Shown piece by piece: positions 17,136 through 25,801 of a stretch of DNA of 64,000 nucleotides. A model generated the notes under the pieces. It did no database searches, was not told the DNA's origin, and worked only from the letters and a program-made list of their open reading frames with translations. The first letter of the stretch is position 1, and the number at the start of each line of letters is the position of its first letter. The DNA is taken from positions 1 through 64,000 of the forward strand of contig WGNA01000014.1 of the NCBI GenBank assembly GCA_016124755.1, given 5' to 3'. The position numbers were made by a program, and so were the translations under genes. The DNA comes from Bacteroidota bacterium. GTDB taxonomy: Bacteria; Bacteroidota; Bacteroidia; NS11-12g; UBA9320.

Positions 17136-18263
17136 CAGTTGATGAAGACATTTTGAGAGCATTTTCATGTATTTGGGATCTTGAGAAACGTTAATGAGGG
17201 TCTGTTGAATATGTGTGTGATATTTTGTGGTGAATTCCTTGAAAAAGGTGAATGTTTCGTAAATAACAAACTTATTTCTTGGTGAATTAAACATAATAAT
17301 CTTGGCTTTGGACAAAATCGAAAGAAAGCCCATTAGTACCTGATTTTTATTAAATATGGAATGATGTGCTCTTTTATATTCATGAATCGTGTATTCATCA
17401 CCTATTTTGGATTTCTTCAGAAACGAATAAAAAACATTAAGCAGATAATTTTGAATAGCCTTCGATGGTAGATGATAGCTTTTATCGATGCGTGAAAGAC
17501 TACAATTTATAAACCAAAATGCAACTTCATCCGACCAGGCTAATTTTCTGTTTTTTTGTTCTTTTTTTAATTCAAAACTGTCACCGAATTGATCAATGTT
17601 ACCTGAAATTACCTCTTGTTTGAGCATATCCATAGTATTGGGTGTTAAAGATTTCATCAAACAATAACTGAGACTCTCTTCAAACTTTATGGATTCAATT
17701 TTTCCAAATAACATTGAGTTACATTGCAAAATTGATAATATAAACTCAGAATTGGGTAAATAATGCTCCAAATGCCTGAGTTCAGGGAATTCAATTGTTT
17801 TTGTACAAATGGAATCGATATATTTCCCTTTGTTTGATGAATTAGAAAATACGGTTACATCGATTTCCAATTTTCTGAGCTTTTCATAAAGTGGGATAAA
17901 ATCAGAATCACCTGAAACTAGAATGAAATGGTTCAACATAGAAGTTCCAACATAGCGATGGGCTAGATCCATTGCATCCACAACCATTTGAATATCGGCG
18001 GCGTTCTTACCTCTTGCTGTCAAAGGTGCAATGGGTTTAACCTCAATTCTGTGACGTGTAAAATAGTCATACCATTCTGAAATTTCCAACCACTCAGAGG
18101 TCATATCAATATATACCTTTCGTATTATTGTTGATTTTAAAGAAATATTATTAAGAACATAATCAAGTTTAATCTTTCGATTGGGCCCAAGATTATCGAA
18201 ATCGACAAATAATGCTGCCCTCTCATGTCGTTTGAATAATACACTTAAGAACTTAGCCAACAT
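17118..18263 (-). CDS. NYN-domain (PIN-like) RNase protein
   Basis: A 381-residue protein. Residues ~17-165 are a NYN/LabA-type domain: AALFVDFDNLGP with the first acidic residues, KNAADIQMVVDAMDL, and FILVSGDSDFIPLYEKLRK, the three acidic clusters that bind metal in this RNase fold. The C-terminal ~200 residues have no clear domain. NYN proteins are ribonucleases acting on structured RNA or tRNA. It stands alone on the minus strand, and its stop lies within a plus-strand terminator. Confidence 0.8.
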   Translation of the reverse strand: MLAKFLSVLFKRHERAALFVDFDNLGPNRKIKLDYVLNNISLKSTIIRKVYIDMTSEWLEISEWYDYFTRHRIEVKPIAPLTARGKNAADIQMVVDAMDLAHRYVGTSMLNHFILVSGDSDFIPLYEKLRKLEIDVTVFSNSSNKGKYIDSICTKTIEFPELRHLEHYLPNSEFILSILQCNSMLFGKIESIKFEESLSYCLMKSLTPNTMDMLKQEVISGNIDQFGDSFELKKEQKNRKLAWSDEVAFWFINCSLSRIDKSYHLPSKAIQNYLLNVFYSFLKKSKIGDEYTIHEYKRAHHSIFNKNQVLMGFLSILSKAKIIMFNSPRNKFVIYETFTFFKEFTTKYHTHIQQTLINVSQDPKYMKMLSKCLHQLKKTAG

Positions 18264-18345
18264 AGTCTTTTTTTAGCCAAGGTATCGCCAATGAGACAAC
18301 TTACTGATCTTTTTTTGTAGAGTGCCAAAATTGTTTTGTAAGAAA

Positions 18346-19104
18346 TCAATTCATTTTGGTAAGACGGTTTATAAGAGATGTATAATATTTTGAACCAATT
18401 GGAATTTCAACATGAGATTCACCAATATAAACAATTCTTTTATTTCTATCTAAGCCATTTACATGTCGTAGATTAACCACAAAACTACGATGTGCTCTTA
18501 TGAAAATGTTGTCTGGAAGGAGGGAACTGAATTGTTTAAGATTAACACTAATATGTATAGGTTTCTTATTAGTATGTACAAAACAATAGGATCCATCTGC
18601 CTCCAAATGAACAATGTCATTTAAATCCAGTGCTCTTAGAGCATAACCTGATTTTGATTCAGGGATGAAAATTTTTCCTAAATGCAATATTGAAGCAGTG
18701 GAACCCGGCATCCATGTTATATACTTTTCCATGGCAGAGAGAAGAGTTGCTTTAAGCTGCACTTCGGTAAAAGGTTTCACCAAATAGTTTATCGGTAAGA
18801 ATTGCGTTGCCTCCTTAATCATTTTTAAGGAAGAGAATTGAGTTAGGAATAAGAATAGTGGAAGTGAGGCAATATTGTAGACGTGCTCTGCTATTTTTAT
18901 CCCGGCTTTAGCATCCGCTCCTAATTTAATATCAATGATAACGATGTCAGGTCTGTAAAGCTGGTAAAGGCTAATTGCATCATTCTTGTTCTGAGCAATT
19001 CCAACAACGCGAAAGCCAATATCTAGGCATATTCTTTTAATATCCTGAGCCTCAATGAATTCATCTTCTGCAATTAATACAGATGCATTGTAAATCGGTT
19101 TCAA
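18346..19104 (-). CDS. LytTR-family response regulator
   Basis: A 252-residue protein with an N-terminal receiver (VLIAEDEF, DIVIIDIKLG containing the phospho-acceptor Asp, LVKPF with the conserved Lys) and a C-terminal LytTR DNA-binding domain (DIVHLEADGSYCFVHTNKKP, IRAHRSFVVNLRHV). The start is TTG at 19104, overlapping the kinase stop by 4 bp. It is the output half of the kinase/regulator pair. LytTR proteins bind pairs of direct repeats about two helical turns apart; such a pair occurs at 25132-25166. Confidence 0.9.
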   Translation of the reverse strand: MKPIYNASVLIAEDEFIEAQDIKRICLDIGFRVVGIAQNKNDAISLYQLYRPDIVIIDIKLGADAKAGIKIAEHVYNIASLPLFLFLTQFSSLKMIKEATQFLPINYLVKPFTEVQLKATLLSAMEKYITWMPGSTASILHLGKIFIPESKSGYALRALDLNDIVHLEADGSYCFVHTNKKPIHISVNLKQFSSLLPDNIFIRAHRSFVVNLRHVNGLDRNKRIVYIGESHVEIPIGSKYYTSLINRLTKMN

Positions 19105-21011
19105 ATCTTTGGAAATTTAAACGTTATCAAATATCCGTTTTGTTGGGTTACCACAAATTCGCCATTGAGTTCCTTGACTAATCCTTCGATTATGGAAATC
19201 CCTAAACCAGTACCAACTTTCGGCTTCACTAATTTGTCACCATTATCATGAATACTTAAGTGATAATTACTGTCACTAAAATAAAATTGTATGCAGACCA
19301 AAGGATGCCTTACTGTGGGAAATGCATGTTTGAAGCAATTCGTTAAGGCTTCAATGATAATTCTTCCAATAATTGGGGCATTTTCACTGGCCAGTGCTGG
19401 ATAATCTATTTTATAATTAACGCATCGGGCTTCGTCAATACCATAAGCCAGGCACATGCGCTGACTAAGATTTCTAACCAAGAGATCCATGCTAATTTTT
19501 CTGGTTTCATAGTTATCCAAAATTACATGTAGTGCAGACATGCCAACAATTCTCTGCTGAACAGAATTTAGAATGCTTAAAGTGTTATCTGTGGCATTTT
19601 GTTTTTGAAGATTTATTAATGAATAGATGATTTGATAGTTATTCTCAGTTCTATGCGTGAGGTCATCCAACAAGATTTCAATTCTTCTTTTAGCATGTGA
19701 AAGTCTTCGTGTCAATATTATTGTATACCAAATAATTAGACCTAAAATCATTGCCATCAGCAATAGGCCAATAATGATATTCCTTCTTCTTTTGCTGGTG
19801 ATATCCAAATTATTTATCGTATCTATCGCACGATAAAGTTCAAAGGATGCTTCATTTTTCGCTAAATTCTCATTCCATTCATTTTTCGCAATGCTGTCAA
19901 TAATTGCACCATATTCAATAGCAAATTCACTCAGATTCAACTCTGGATGATTCATTAGATTCCCTACGTTCATCATCAATTCAAGAGCCTCTTTTCGCTC
20001 AGGCAATAAGTTATTTGCCCGGGATATTTGAATTGCAGAATCAACCAAGAAAAGAGCGGAATCATACTTATGGTTGTCCTGTTTCCATTTTGCCTTTTTA
20101 ATTAAATAATTACACTTCAATGCTGGAGTTGAATATGTCCTTAGGAGTTTTTGAGAGAATGTAAAATGATGTTCAGCGGCAGGATTGTTTTTAATAATCG
20201 AGAATAAATCAGCCAAATTTGTATGAGCTTTGATCATCATTGGTGTGTCATTACTCATTTCGGCGTGTCTTAGATATAACTCAAAATTGTACAAAGCCGA
20301 ATCATACATCATAATATTCCTATATACCAAAGCAATATTGTTAAAACTTTTTGCTGATGCGGACCAATCACGCAATGCCAACTGGGCGTTTAAAGACATT
20401 CGATGGTATTCCAATGATTTGGTGTTTAAACCTAATCCTTTATAGCTGTTGGCCATTACACTATAGATTCTTGCCATAATTTTTGTTTGGTTGGAGCGGG
20501 AATGAGTCAACCGGAGAGCTTGCTGTGAAATCAATATAGATTTGTGATAATCTCCAACTTCTTTATACATTAATGCCACATTACCTAAACTCTCAATTAA
20601 TCTGACAGTATCATTTCTTGATTTGTGACATTCAATCACATCCAATTGTAAGAGAATGGAACTATCGTATTTATTCTCCATGGCATAAATTATGGCCATG
20701 TTGTTTTTAATTATACACAATTCTTCTGGGTTTTGTTCAGCCAGACGAAGGGCTTGATTCAGAGAGTTTTTAGCCATTTCGTATCGTCTAAGTTCAACAT
20801 ACAACTTGGCCTCCTTTTCTCGGATCATTATTTCAAGCCTCGGTGTAATGGGGGTCGTTAAAATGCTATCAATTATGCGTAATTGACTTGTTACGGTTTG
20901 CATTTCCAGTAAATTCTCATATCTACCGATACTAAAAGCTTCCTCTGTATTCTGATTGGTACAAGTACACAGAACTAAGGATATAAGCAGGAAGACGAGG
21001 ATCAATTTCAT
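19101..21011 (-). CDS. TPR-containing sensor histidine kinase (HisKA_2 type)
   Basis: A 636-residue protein. Residues 1-16 are a lipoprotein-type signal (LVFLLISLVLCTCTN); several TPR repeats follow (for example NSYKGLGLNTKSLEYHRMSLNAQL). A transmembrane segment lies at ~412-432 (NIIIGLLLMAMILGLIIWYT). The cytoplasmic kinase has a HisKA_2-type His in LTHRTENNYQII, the N-box EALTNCFKHAF, G1 HDNGDKL and G2 GTGLGISII. A periplasmic TPR sensor with LytTR partner is common in Bacteroidota. The signal sensed is unknown. Confidence 0.88.
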   Translation of the reverse strand: MKLILVFLLISLVLCTCTNQNTEEAFSIGRYENLLEMQTVTSQLRIIDSILTTPITPRLEIMIREKEAKLYVELRRYEMAKNSLNQALRLAEQNPEELCIIKNNMAIIYAMENKYDSSILLQLDVIECHKSRNDTVRLIESLGNVALMYKEVGDYHKSILISQQALRLTHSRSNQTKIMARIYSVMANSYKGLGLNTKSLEYHRMSLNAQLALRDWSASAKSFNNIALVYRNIMMYDSALYNFELYLRHAEMSNDTPMMIKAHTNLADLFSIIKNNPAAEHHFTFSQKLLRTYSTPALKCNYLIKKAKWKQDNHKYDSALFLVDSAIQISRANNLLPERKEALELMMNVGNLMNHPELNLSEFAIEYGAIIDSIAKNEWNENLAKNEASFELYRAIDTINNLDITSKRRRNIIIGLLLMAMILGLIIWYTIILTRRLSHAKRRIEILLDDLTHRTENNYQIIYSLINLQKQNATDNTLSILNSVQQRIVGMSALHVILDNYETRKISMDLLVRNLSQRMCLAYGIDEARCVNYKIDYPALASENAPIIGRIIIEALTNCFKHAFPTVRHPLVCIQFYFSDSNYHLSIHDNGDKLVKPKVGTGLGISIIEGLVKELNGEFVVTQQNGYLITFKFPKI

Positions 21012-21088
21012 AGGGGAATATAGGCATTCAAATTATAAATATTAACAGATTGAATGCCGATAATTAATTCATTAAATTTCCAGGTAAA

Positions 21089-21110
21089 GAAAGAGGGGGT
21101 CCCCTCTTTC
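21089..21110 (-). terminator. Hairpin after the lipoprotein gene
   Basis: The inverted repeat gaaagaggggg / tcccctctttc lies just after the stop of the minus-strand lipoprotein gene. Only a short T-rich tract follows on the minus strand, so the terminator is weaker than the others listed. Confidence 0.6.
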
Positions 21111-21112
21111 CT

Positions 21113-21502
21113 TTATTCCGGTGTTAAAACTAGTTTTAAGGTCTGGAAACTGTCCAGAACATACACCAAACTATCAAATGGTAGATATCCTTCCTTGCGC
21201 ACAGTCAAAAGAAATTGACCCGGCCAGGGGAGGATTGTTGTTGCCTTTCCCATACCATCAGTAGTGTCCACAAAAGTTGTGTCACTGAAAGACAATGTTA
21301 CAACAGCATCAACCACTGGAATAGAATCTTGCCGGATACAGGTCGTTTGCCAAGTGTATTCGTTTTCATCCTCGCCGTGAGGAGGATCAGTTGATTCACT
21401 TTTGATTGGTTGATTTGGTTGATTTGGTTGAATTGAATCAACATCATTGTTTTGACAAGAGAACAACGCGCCAAAACATATAACGAATAATAATCTTTTC
21501 AT
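21113..21502 (-). CDS. Lipoprotein with carboxypeptidase-regulatory-like domain
   Basis: A 129-residue protein with the lipobox FGALFSC at residues ~10-16, then a low-complexity linker of repeated QPNQP, then a beta-sandwich-like domain (PVVDAVVTLSFSDTTFVDTTDGMGKATTILP... FLLTVRKEGYLPF) resembling CarboxypepD_reg/Ig-like folds. It is probably anchored in the outer membrane. It lies directly upstream of the sensor kinase in the same direction with a ~100-bp gap and a hairpin between, so co-regulation is uncertain. Confidence 0.65.
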   Translation of the reverse strand: MKRLLFVICFGALFSCQNNDVDSIQPNQPNQPIKSESTDPPHGEDENEYTWQTTCIRQDSIPVVDAVVTLSFSDTTFVDTTDGMGKATTILPWPGQFLLTVRKEGYLPFDSLVYVLDSFQTLKLVLTPE

Positions 21503-21790
21503 GTTTGATAAGTTTTTGTTAAAACTTATCGCACGTTGTCCAGGAAAAATTCAGTTTTCCCGATCGTTGTTACATTCTCGTTGAATGAAATATAATTACT
21601 GGTTTGGAAATTTCGAGATCTCCGGACAAACAAAATGCGATAAATGTTCAGCGAACTAATAGTCACATTTTGCGCACTCGGGTTCGTACTGTCAGTTTGG
21701 TTGTTTTGAAGTTGGATTAGGTCAGAAAATACCAACTTTTAAATTCTTATATCATTAATCTTGAAGATGACATAATTAATTATTCGGAAA

Positions 21791-23230
21791 TCAATTCGCT
21801 TCTGGGTTCTTTTTGATTTGCTTCATAAGCCCATTCATCCTCTTTATTTCATCCTCTATTTTGTTTCTGTGATAAACAATAATATTTTGATCTTCGGTAG
21901 TAATTTTCCGGGTCATCCGATCAATTAAGATATTAATACACTCTTGTAAAAATGTCTTCTCTTCAATTGCCATATGAGACAATTTGCATGATTTATAGAT
22001 ATACATCCTTTTGGAAAGGTATGCTAACGCATTATCTTGAGAGCTATCTTGTGATGAACGTGTCTCTCTAGTTTTGCAAAGGGACAAGGAGAAGATCATA
22101 TCGAAATTGAACACATAATGGGCCAATAGATACAATCTTCTTTTGCTCAAGAGCATCCCCAAATTCTCTGCACACTTTTGATTTATGATTCCTCTTTCCG
22201 GGAAAATTGATTCTTTGGCTCCAATTCTGAAGTCATCAAATAGATGAGATTCAAAGAATTCGTCAATGATTTTCTTATATGAATTAATCAATGGCGAGGA
22301 TGGTATTATGAATGAATCTTGATGCCATTTACTCAGCAAGTCAATAATTATAGGATGTTTGGAGGTTATGAGATGCTTTTTTACGGAGTTGGCTAAATGT
22401 TCTTGTCCGAATATCTCCTCGAACAATTCAATTAGGTTTAATCCATATTCTTTTCTTGTAAATGTTTGTGTCAGACGTGCGTTATTGGACAGGAATGGTA
22501 TGTGTTGATATCCAGCCCCTTTTTTTATATGGTCAGATAATATTCTTGAACCATACTCATCCATCCAGGCTTTATATATGCGAAGCAACAACAATTGAAT
22601 CTTGCTTTCATTCAATGGTGTTTTTCTTCCCAGTAAAATATAAACATTGCCAAGAGGGACACATTTATTTTTATTGCGGTAAAACGTAATGGGTCTTAAA
22701 GTAATATAAGCATAAGGTAGTGATGTAAACCACTTTTTCGATCGAAATGCAGTAACATATTTAGATAAAAAGCTCTTAAATTCATCCTCGCTCCAGAAAC
22801 CAGAAAAATCATACACATATTCATCCGCAATTGGTTTGTGCATCTGAAGAACGGAGAAATTTGAGAAAGTTCGATAGTAATCATCTTTTTCATCTACCTC
22901 ATGCTTGATATAAACTAGTGGGAAGACTCTGTTCAGGTACCAGTTATAATACTGTGATGGTCCTGAATCTTTAGATTGTTTTACTTCTTCAATTAAATTC
23001 TCATAATCAGGGTGCACCTCTTTGTCAATAGTTTGTTCTGATAATTTGCCATAGTAAAAGGCATTCCCAATACTTTCAACCTGAGTGCTTATGGAAACAA
23101 TTTCAAGAATGCATAGTAAATGGTCAAGATCCTCTTCAAATTGTTCACGCATAATTTTATGAATAACCTCACGGAAGGATGTTGTAGACGGCCCCGTATT
23201 CAATTCGTTGAACTCAAAATCAAACTGCAT
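21791..23230 (-). CDS. Unknown protein, last gene of the transporter-FolE operon
   Basis: About 479 residues from the ATG at 23230 (MQFDFEFNELNTGPSTTSF), which follows the FolE stop directly; the frame is open 16 codons further upstream. No signal peptide, membrane segment or P-loop. The sequence is rich in aromatic residues (YYNWYLNRVFPLVYIKHE; DFSGFWSEDEFKSFLSKY) and has a helical C-terminal tail. I do not recognise a family. Its fixed place in a four-gene overlapping operon makes a shared function with the transporter, methyltransferase and FolE likely. Confidence 0.65.
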   Translation of the reverse strand: MQFDFEFNELNTGPSTTSFREVIHKIMREQFEEDLDHLLCILEIVSISTQVESIGNAFYYGKLSEQTIDKEVHPDYENLIEEVKQSKDSGPSQYYNWYLNRVFPLVYIKHEVDEKDDYYRTFSNFSVLQMHKPIADEYVYDFSGFWSEDEFKSFLSKYVTAFRSKKWFTSLPYAYITLRPITFYRNKNKCVPLGNVYILLGRKTPLNESKIQLLLLRIYKAWMDEYGSRILSDHIKKGAGYQHIPFLSNNARLTQTFTRKEYGLNLIELFEEIFGQEHLANSVKKHLITSKHPIIIDLLSKWHQDSFIIPSSPLINSYKKIIDEFFESHLFDDFRIGAKESIFPERGIINQKCAENLGMLLSKRRLYLLAHYVFNFDMIFSLSLCKTRETRSSQDSSQDNALAYLSKRMYIYKSCKLSHMAIEEKTFLQECINILIDRMTRKITTEDQNIIVYHRNKIEDEIKRMNGLMKQIKKNPEAN

Positions 23231-23241
23231 GTCAACAAAAA

Positions 23242-23757
23242 TTATAAAGTTAATAATGAACCTGCGGAATAAACGCAAACAGTTTCCGATAGGTCATCTT
23301 GAGGGCCTCTGGAACAAACACATAAGTGAGTTGCACGTGTCACAACCCGGCATCCCTTTGCCTTCAGAATATTCATAATATCATCACAAATGTCTTTGGT
23401 CATTATTTCCTGAATTTGAAGCCGAGGACCATGAACATCTTTTACTAATCTAACAAGTTTTCCAAGTCCCGTTATGATTTCATTTGGCTGATATTCAATA
23501 CTACAGGTCCCTAAAAATGGTAGGAAATGGTGCTCGCACATACTGTAGAAATGTATTTTTTCCATCTTTATAGTACCTTGATAATTTTTAACATGTACAA
23601 CATCATTTAACACTTCTTGCGCATTTTTTTGATAGCCAGAAAAGAGTTCGGCATAGGCTCTGGTTATTCTTTCACTTGACTTCAACAAGCGTTCGGTAAC
23701 CATCGGGTGATCGCAAAGCTTGATGAGACTTTGGACATTATTAGCAGTTTTTTTCAT
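23242..23757 (-). CDS. folE: GTP cyclohydrolase I
   Basis: About 171 residues from ATG 23757 (MKKTANN). The zinc and active-site motif MCEHHFLPFLGTCSIEY, then ITGLGKLVRLV, RLQIQEIMT and ATHLCVCSRGPQ (second zinc Cys and RG) match FolE closely. The N-terminal extension of typical FolE is shortened, but the catalytic core is complete. It converts GTP to 7,8-dihydroneopterin triphosphate, the entry point to folate and to 7-deazaguanines (queuosine precursors). It overlaps the methyltransferase by 17 bp. The transporter partner points to 7-deazaguanine chemistry. Confidence 0.88.
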   Translation of the reverse strand: MKKTANNVQSLIKLCDHPMVTERLLKSSERITRAYAELFSGYQKNAQEVLNDVVHVKNYQGTIKMEKIHFYSMCEHHFLPFLGTCSIEYQPNEIITGLGKLVRLVKDVHGPRLQIQEIMTKDICDDIMNILKAKGCRVVTRATHLCVCSRGPQDDLSETVCVYSAGSLLTL

Positions 23758-24418
23758 AAATATCAATACTTTGTTTAAAGTTTATTGTTGGATCTGTAAG
23801 GTTTTGTTTCAACCAGTTAACTAATAAGTCTAGATCGTCTTCAACTGGAATCAACATCATGTATCGGATTTGTTCAGCGAGTTGTGAAAATTCTTTACAA
23901 ACCAATTGGGTGTCAAAAGAAAGCTGAGATATTAGAGCATAATTTGGAATGTCTTTTTTTAACGGTTCTTCTGGATGTGCATCTGGATACTTTTTCTTAA
24001 CCCATCTCACTAACTTACCCAAAAAATCTTGATTTTCATTTACGATAATGATTATATATCTCGGGTTTAAAAGCTGTAAACGGAGGGTTAATTTTGTAAG
24101 GTTATGATCAATAAACTGAAGAGTGTGTGAAACAAAAATGGTGCTAACATCTTCGGCATAGAATTTATAAAAATCACATTGAATATATTGATGCTTGTCA
24201 TGGTAAACCGAACCCTCTTTTTCGATTGGGTTGGTATCAATTAAATATGCCTTTTTGTTTTTCCAGCAAGCATAGGCAATGTCTCCCATTCCGCACCCAA
24301 CATCCAAGATGGACTCCAAAAAGTAGTTCTGTAAATTGGAATTGATAAGATGTATAATAATTTGATTCTCTTCGCAATACTCATTTTTGAAGAGTTTAAC
24401 CTGTTCGAGTGTTATCAT
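23741..24418 (-). CDS. Class I SAM-dependent methyltransferase
   Basis: A 225-residue protein with AdoMet motif I SILDVGCGMGDIAYACW (~37-52), acidic residue in AYLIDTNP, and the strand IFVSHTLQFIDH. Substrate unknown. Its start overlaps the transporter stop by one base (TAATG) and its end overlaps FolE, so the genes are co-translated. It may methylate a 7-deazaguanine-derived or nucleotide substrate; this is inference from context. Confidence 0.75.
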   Translation of the reverse strand: MITLEQVKLFKNEYCEENQIIIHLINSNLQNYFLESILDVGCGMGDIAYACWKNKKAYLIDTNPIEKEGSVYHDKHQYIQCDFYKFYAEDVSTIFVSHTLQFIDHNLTKLTLRLQLLNPRYIIIIVNENQDFLGKLVRWVKKKYPDAHPEEPLKKDIPNYALISQLSFDTQLVCKEFSQLAEQIRYMMLIPVEDDLDLLVNWLKQNLTDPTINFKQSIDIYEKNC

Positions 24419-25086
24419 TAGTCTACTTTGAATGGGTTGAAATTGGTTTCAATATCATAGTAATCCTCATTTTCTATTTTTTTGAGTTTGGTTACAACAA
24501 CCACGCTTACGGGTAATGCAAAAACTTCCCAGAGTACTTTAAAAGTCCAGGCTGCAATAAATACATGAATTAATGAAGACAGCTCTATGGTTCCGATAAA
24601 TGCAACGCATATGAACACAGCGGTGTCCACCATTTGACCAAACAGGGTGGATAGTACAAATCGAATAGGCATTGCTTTACCACTTTGTCGTATTTTTAAT
24701 TTTGCCATCGTATAAGAATTAACAAATTCACCACAGACAAAAGCTAATATTGATGCAGCAGCAATTCTGTACACCTTGCCTAAAATAATTTCGAATTCGG
24801 ATTGATGATTCCATATGGGGGCAGGTTTAAGAAATTTAGCTAACTCCAGAGAAACAACTAAAATGAGCAATGAAAAAAATCCAGCCCAAATCGCCTTTCT
24901 GCTGTAACGATATCCATACACCTCTGTAAATAGATCCCCAAAAACATATACGATAGGAAACAAAATAATTCCGGTAGGAAAGATGAATCCAAATAGGGAA
25001 AAGAGCTTGGTGTCCAGAATGTTTGAAATCACCAAACATGCACAAAAAAGCCCGGTGATAGTGGAGAAGTACTTGTATTGCTTCAT
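24418..25086 (-). CDS. Queuosine precursor transporter (YhhQ/QPTR family)
   Basis: A 222-residue integral membrane protein with about six hydrophobic helices. Family marks: LVISNILDTKLFSLFG, LFPIVYVFGDLFTEVYGYRYSRKAIW and the late LFGQMVDTAVFICVAF, all typical of VUT/YhhQ proteins, which import preQ0/preQ1. First gene of the operon; its upstream region has two 14-bp direct repeats spaced 21 bp apart. Finding it with FolE suggests the operon both makes and imports 7-deazaguanine intermediates. Confidence 0.85.
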   Translation of the reverse strand: MKQYKYFSTITGLFCACLVISNILDTKLFSLFGFIFPTGIILFPIVYVFGDLFTEVYGYRYSRKAIWAGFFSLLILVVSLELAKFLKPAPIWNHQSEFEIILGKVYRIAAASILAFVCGEFVNSYTMAKLKIRQSGKAMPIRFVLSTLFGQMVDTAVFICVAFIGTIELSSLIHVFIAAWTFKVLWEVFALPVSVVVVTKLKKIENEDYYDIETNFNPFKVD

Positions 25087-25131
25087 GTTTTTTTAAGCAA
25101 TTTATACGTACTCGTTGCGGATCATTCTAAC

Positions 25132-25166
25132 TGTTTTGCAAACTGTATAAATTGTTTTGTAAACCG
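25132..25166. promoter_or_regulatory. Paired direct repeats upstream of the transporter operon
   Basis: tgttttgcaaactg and tgttttgtaaaccg differ at two positions and are spaced exactly 21 bp apart, two helical turns, 46 bp upstream of the transporter start. This layout fits a regulator that binds tandem sites, such as the LytTR regulator encoded at 18346. Confidence 0.45.
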
Positions 25167-25337
25167 TTTCATCTGCTCACGTGAATCCAATTGATTCAAG
25201 TCTAAAAGTATAAAAATGATCTATTTCTCACAGGTTTAAATTAAACTGATTTAAACCTGGATAAGATGGGAATAACTGATCTAATGATTCCAGGAGAGGT
25301 TAATCGGACTCTACTCTTGCCCTGTGCAAATGAAAAA

Positions 25338-25355
25338 CCCCGCATCGCTGCGGGG
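25338..25355 (-). terminator. Hairpin with T-run on the minus strand
   Basis: ccccgca / tgcgggg with a four-base loop. T-rich sequence follows on the minus strand only, so it would end a leftward transcript. No leftward gene is recognised to its right, suggesting a short RNA from 25360-25600. Confidence 0.6.
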
Positions 25356-25709
25356 CGTATCATTTACTCAGAATAGGTGAGTAATGACACTGGGTAAAGT
25401 GATGTTAGCCGCAACACTAGACCTACCAGATATCATACATATCTGGCAGAAAATGTCAACTCACCTGTGTATAACTATAAAAACACAGGTCATGCAAAAA
25501 AGTCAAAAACATCTCCCGATTTCACACCTTACCTCTCAGGGGTTAAGAATTCTCAGATCTAAAGGTCGTCTTCATTTCTTTTACGATCCTTCAACCCGGC
25601 GCAATGGCCTCTGGGATCAAAGATTTGAAGATTTCAGCTGGTTTTCCAACCATTATCTCGCATTTGACGCCTTTCTGTCCGCATGACGGGTCGCTCGAGA
25701 AGTTACATA

Positions 25710-25767
25710 TTTTGAAGAAATCCAAACCACGGATTTACATCAATCCGAGGCTTGGATTTCTTCAAAA
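25710..25767. repeat. 58-bp imperfect hairpin (26-bp arms)
   Basis: The arms 25710-25735 and 25742-25767 pair at 24 of 26 positions around a 6-base loop, 35 bp upstream of the membrane-protein start. There is no T-run, so it is not a typical terminator. Candidate relaxase or recombinase recognition structure. Confidence 0.75.
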
Positions 25768-25801
25768 CCTCTATGCCTACGCACAAATTAAATCCCTCAA
25801 T

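Larger units (their letters stand above)
25087..25801. other. Hairpin-rich control region between divergent operons (candidate oriT)
   Basis: No supported gene in ~715 bp. It contains direct repeats 25132-25145 / 25153-25166; inverted repeats 25231-25259 (11-bp arms), 25338-25355, 25364-25384 (ttactca / tgagtaa), 25426-25446 (ccagatat / atatctgg) and 25463-25490 (acctgtgt / acacaggt); and a 26-bp-arm hairpin at 25710-25767. It precedes the mobilisation operon, the usual place for oriT and its relaxosome binding sites. Open frames across it (25384, 25604) begin or run through the hairpins and look like chance. Confidence 0.5.

Noticed and set aside
21526-21735. A 69-residue minus-strand frame upstream of the lipoprotein gene.
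   Set aside because: No domain, no operon coupling, and composition like random AT-rich DNA.
25384-25801. Open plus-strand frames at 25384 and 25604 that could extend the membrane-protein gene.
   Set aside because: They run through the hairpins, have no protein-like wording, and the ATG at 25802 gives a normal start.
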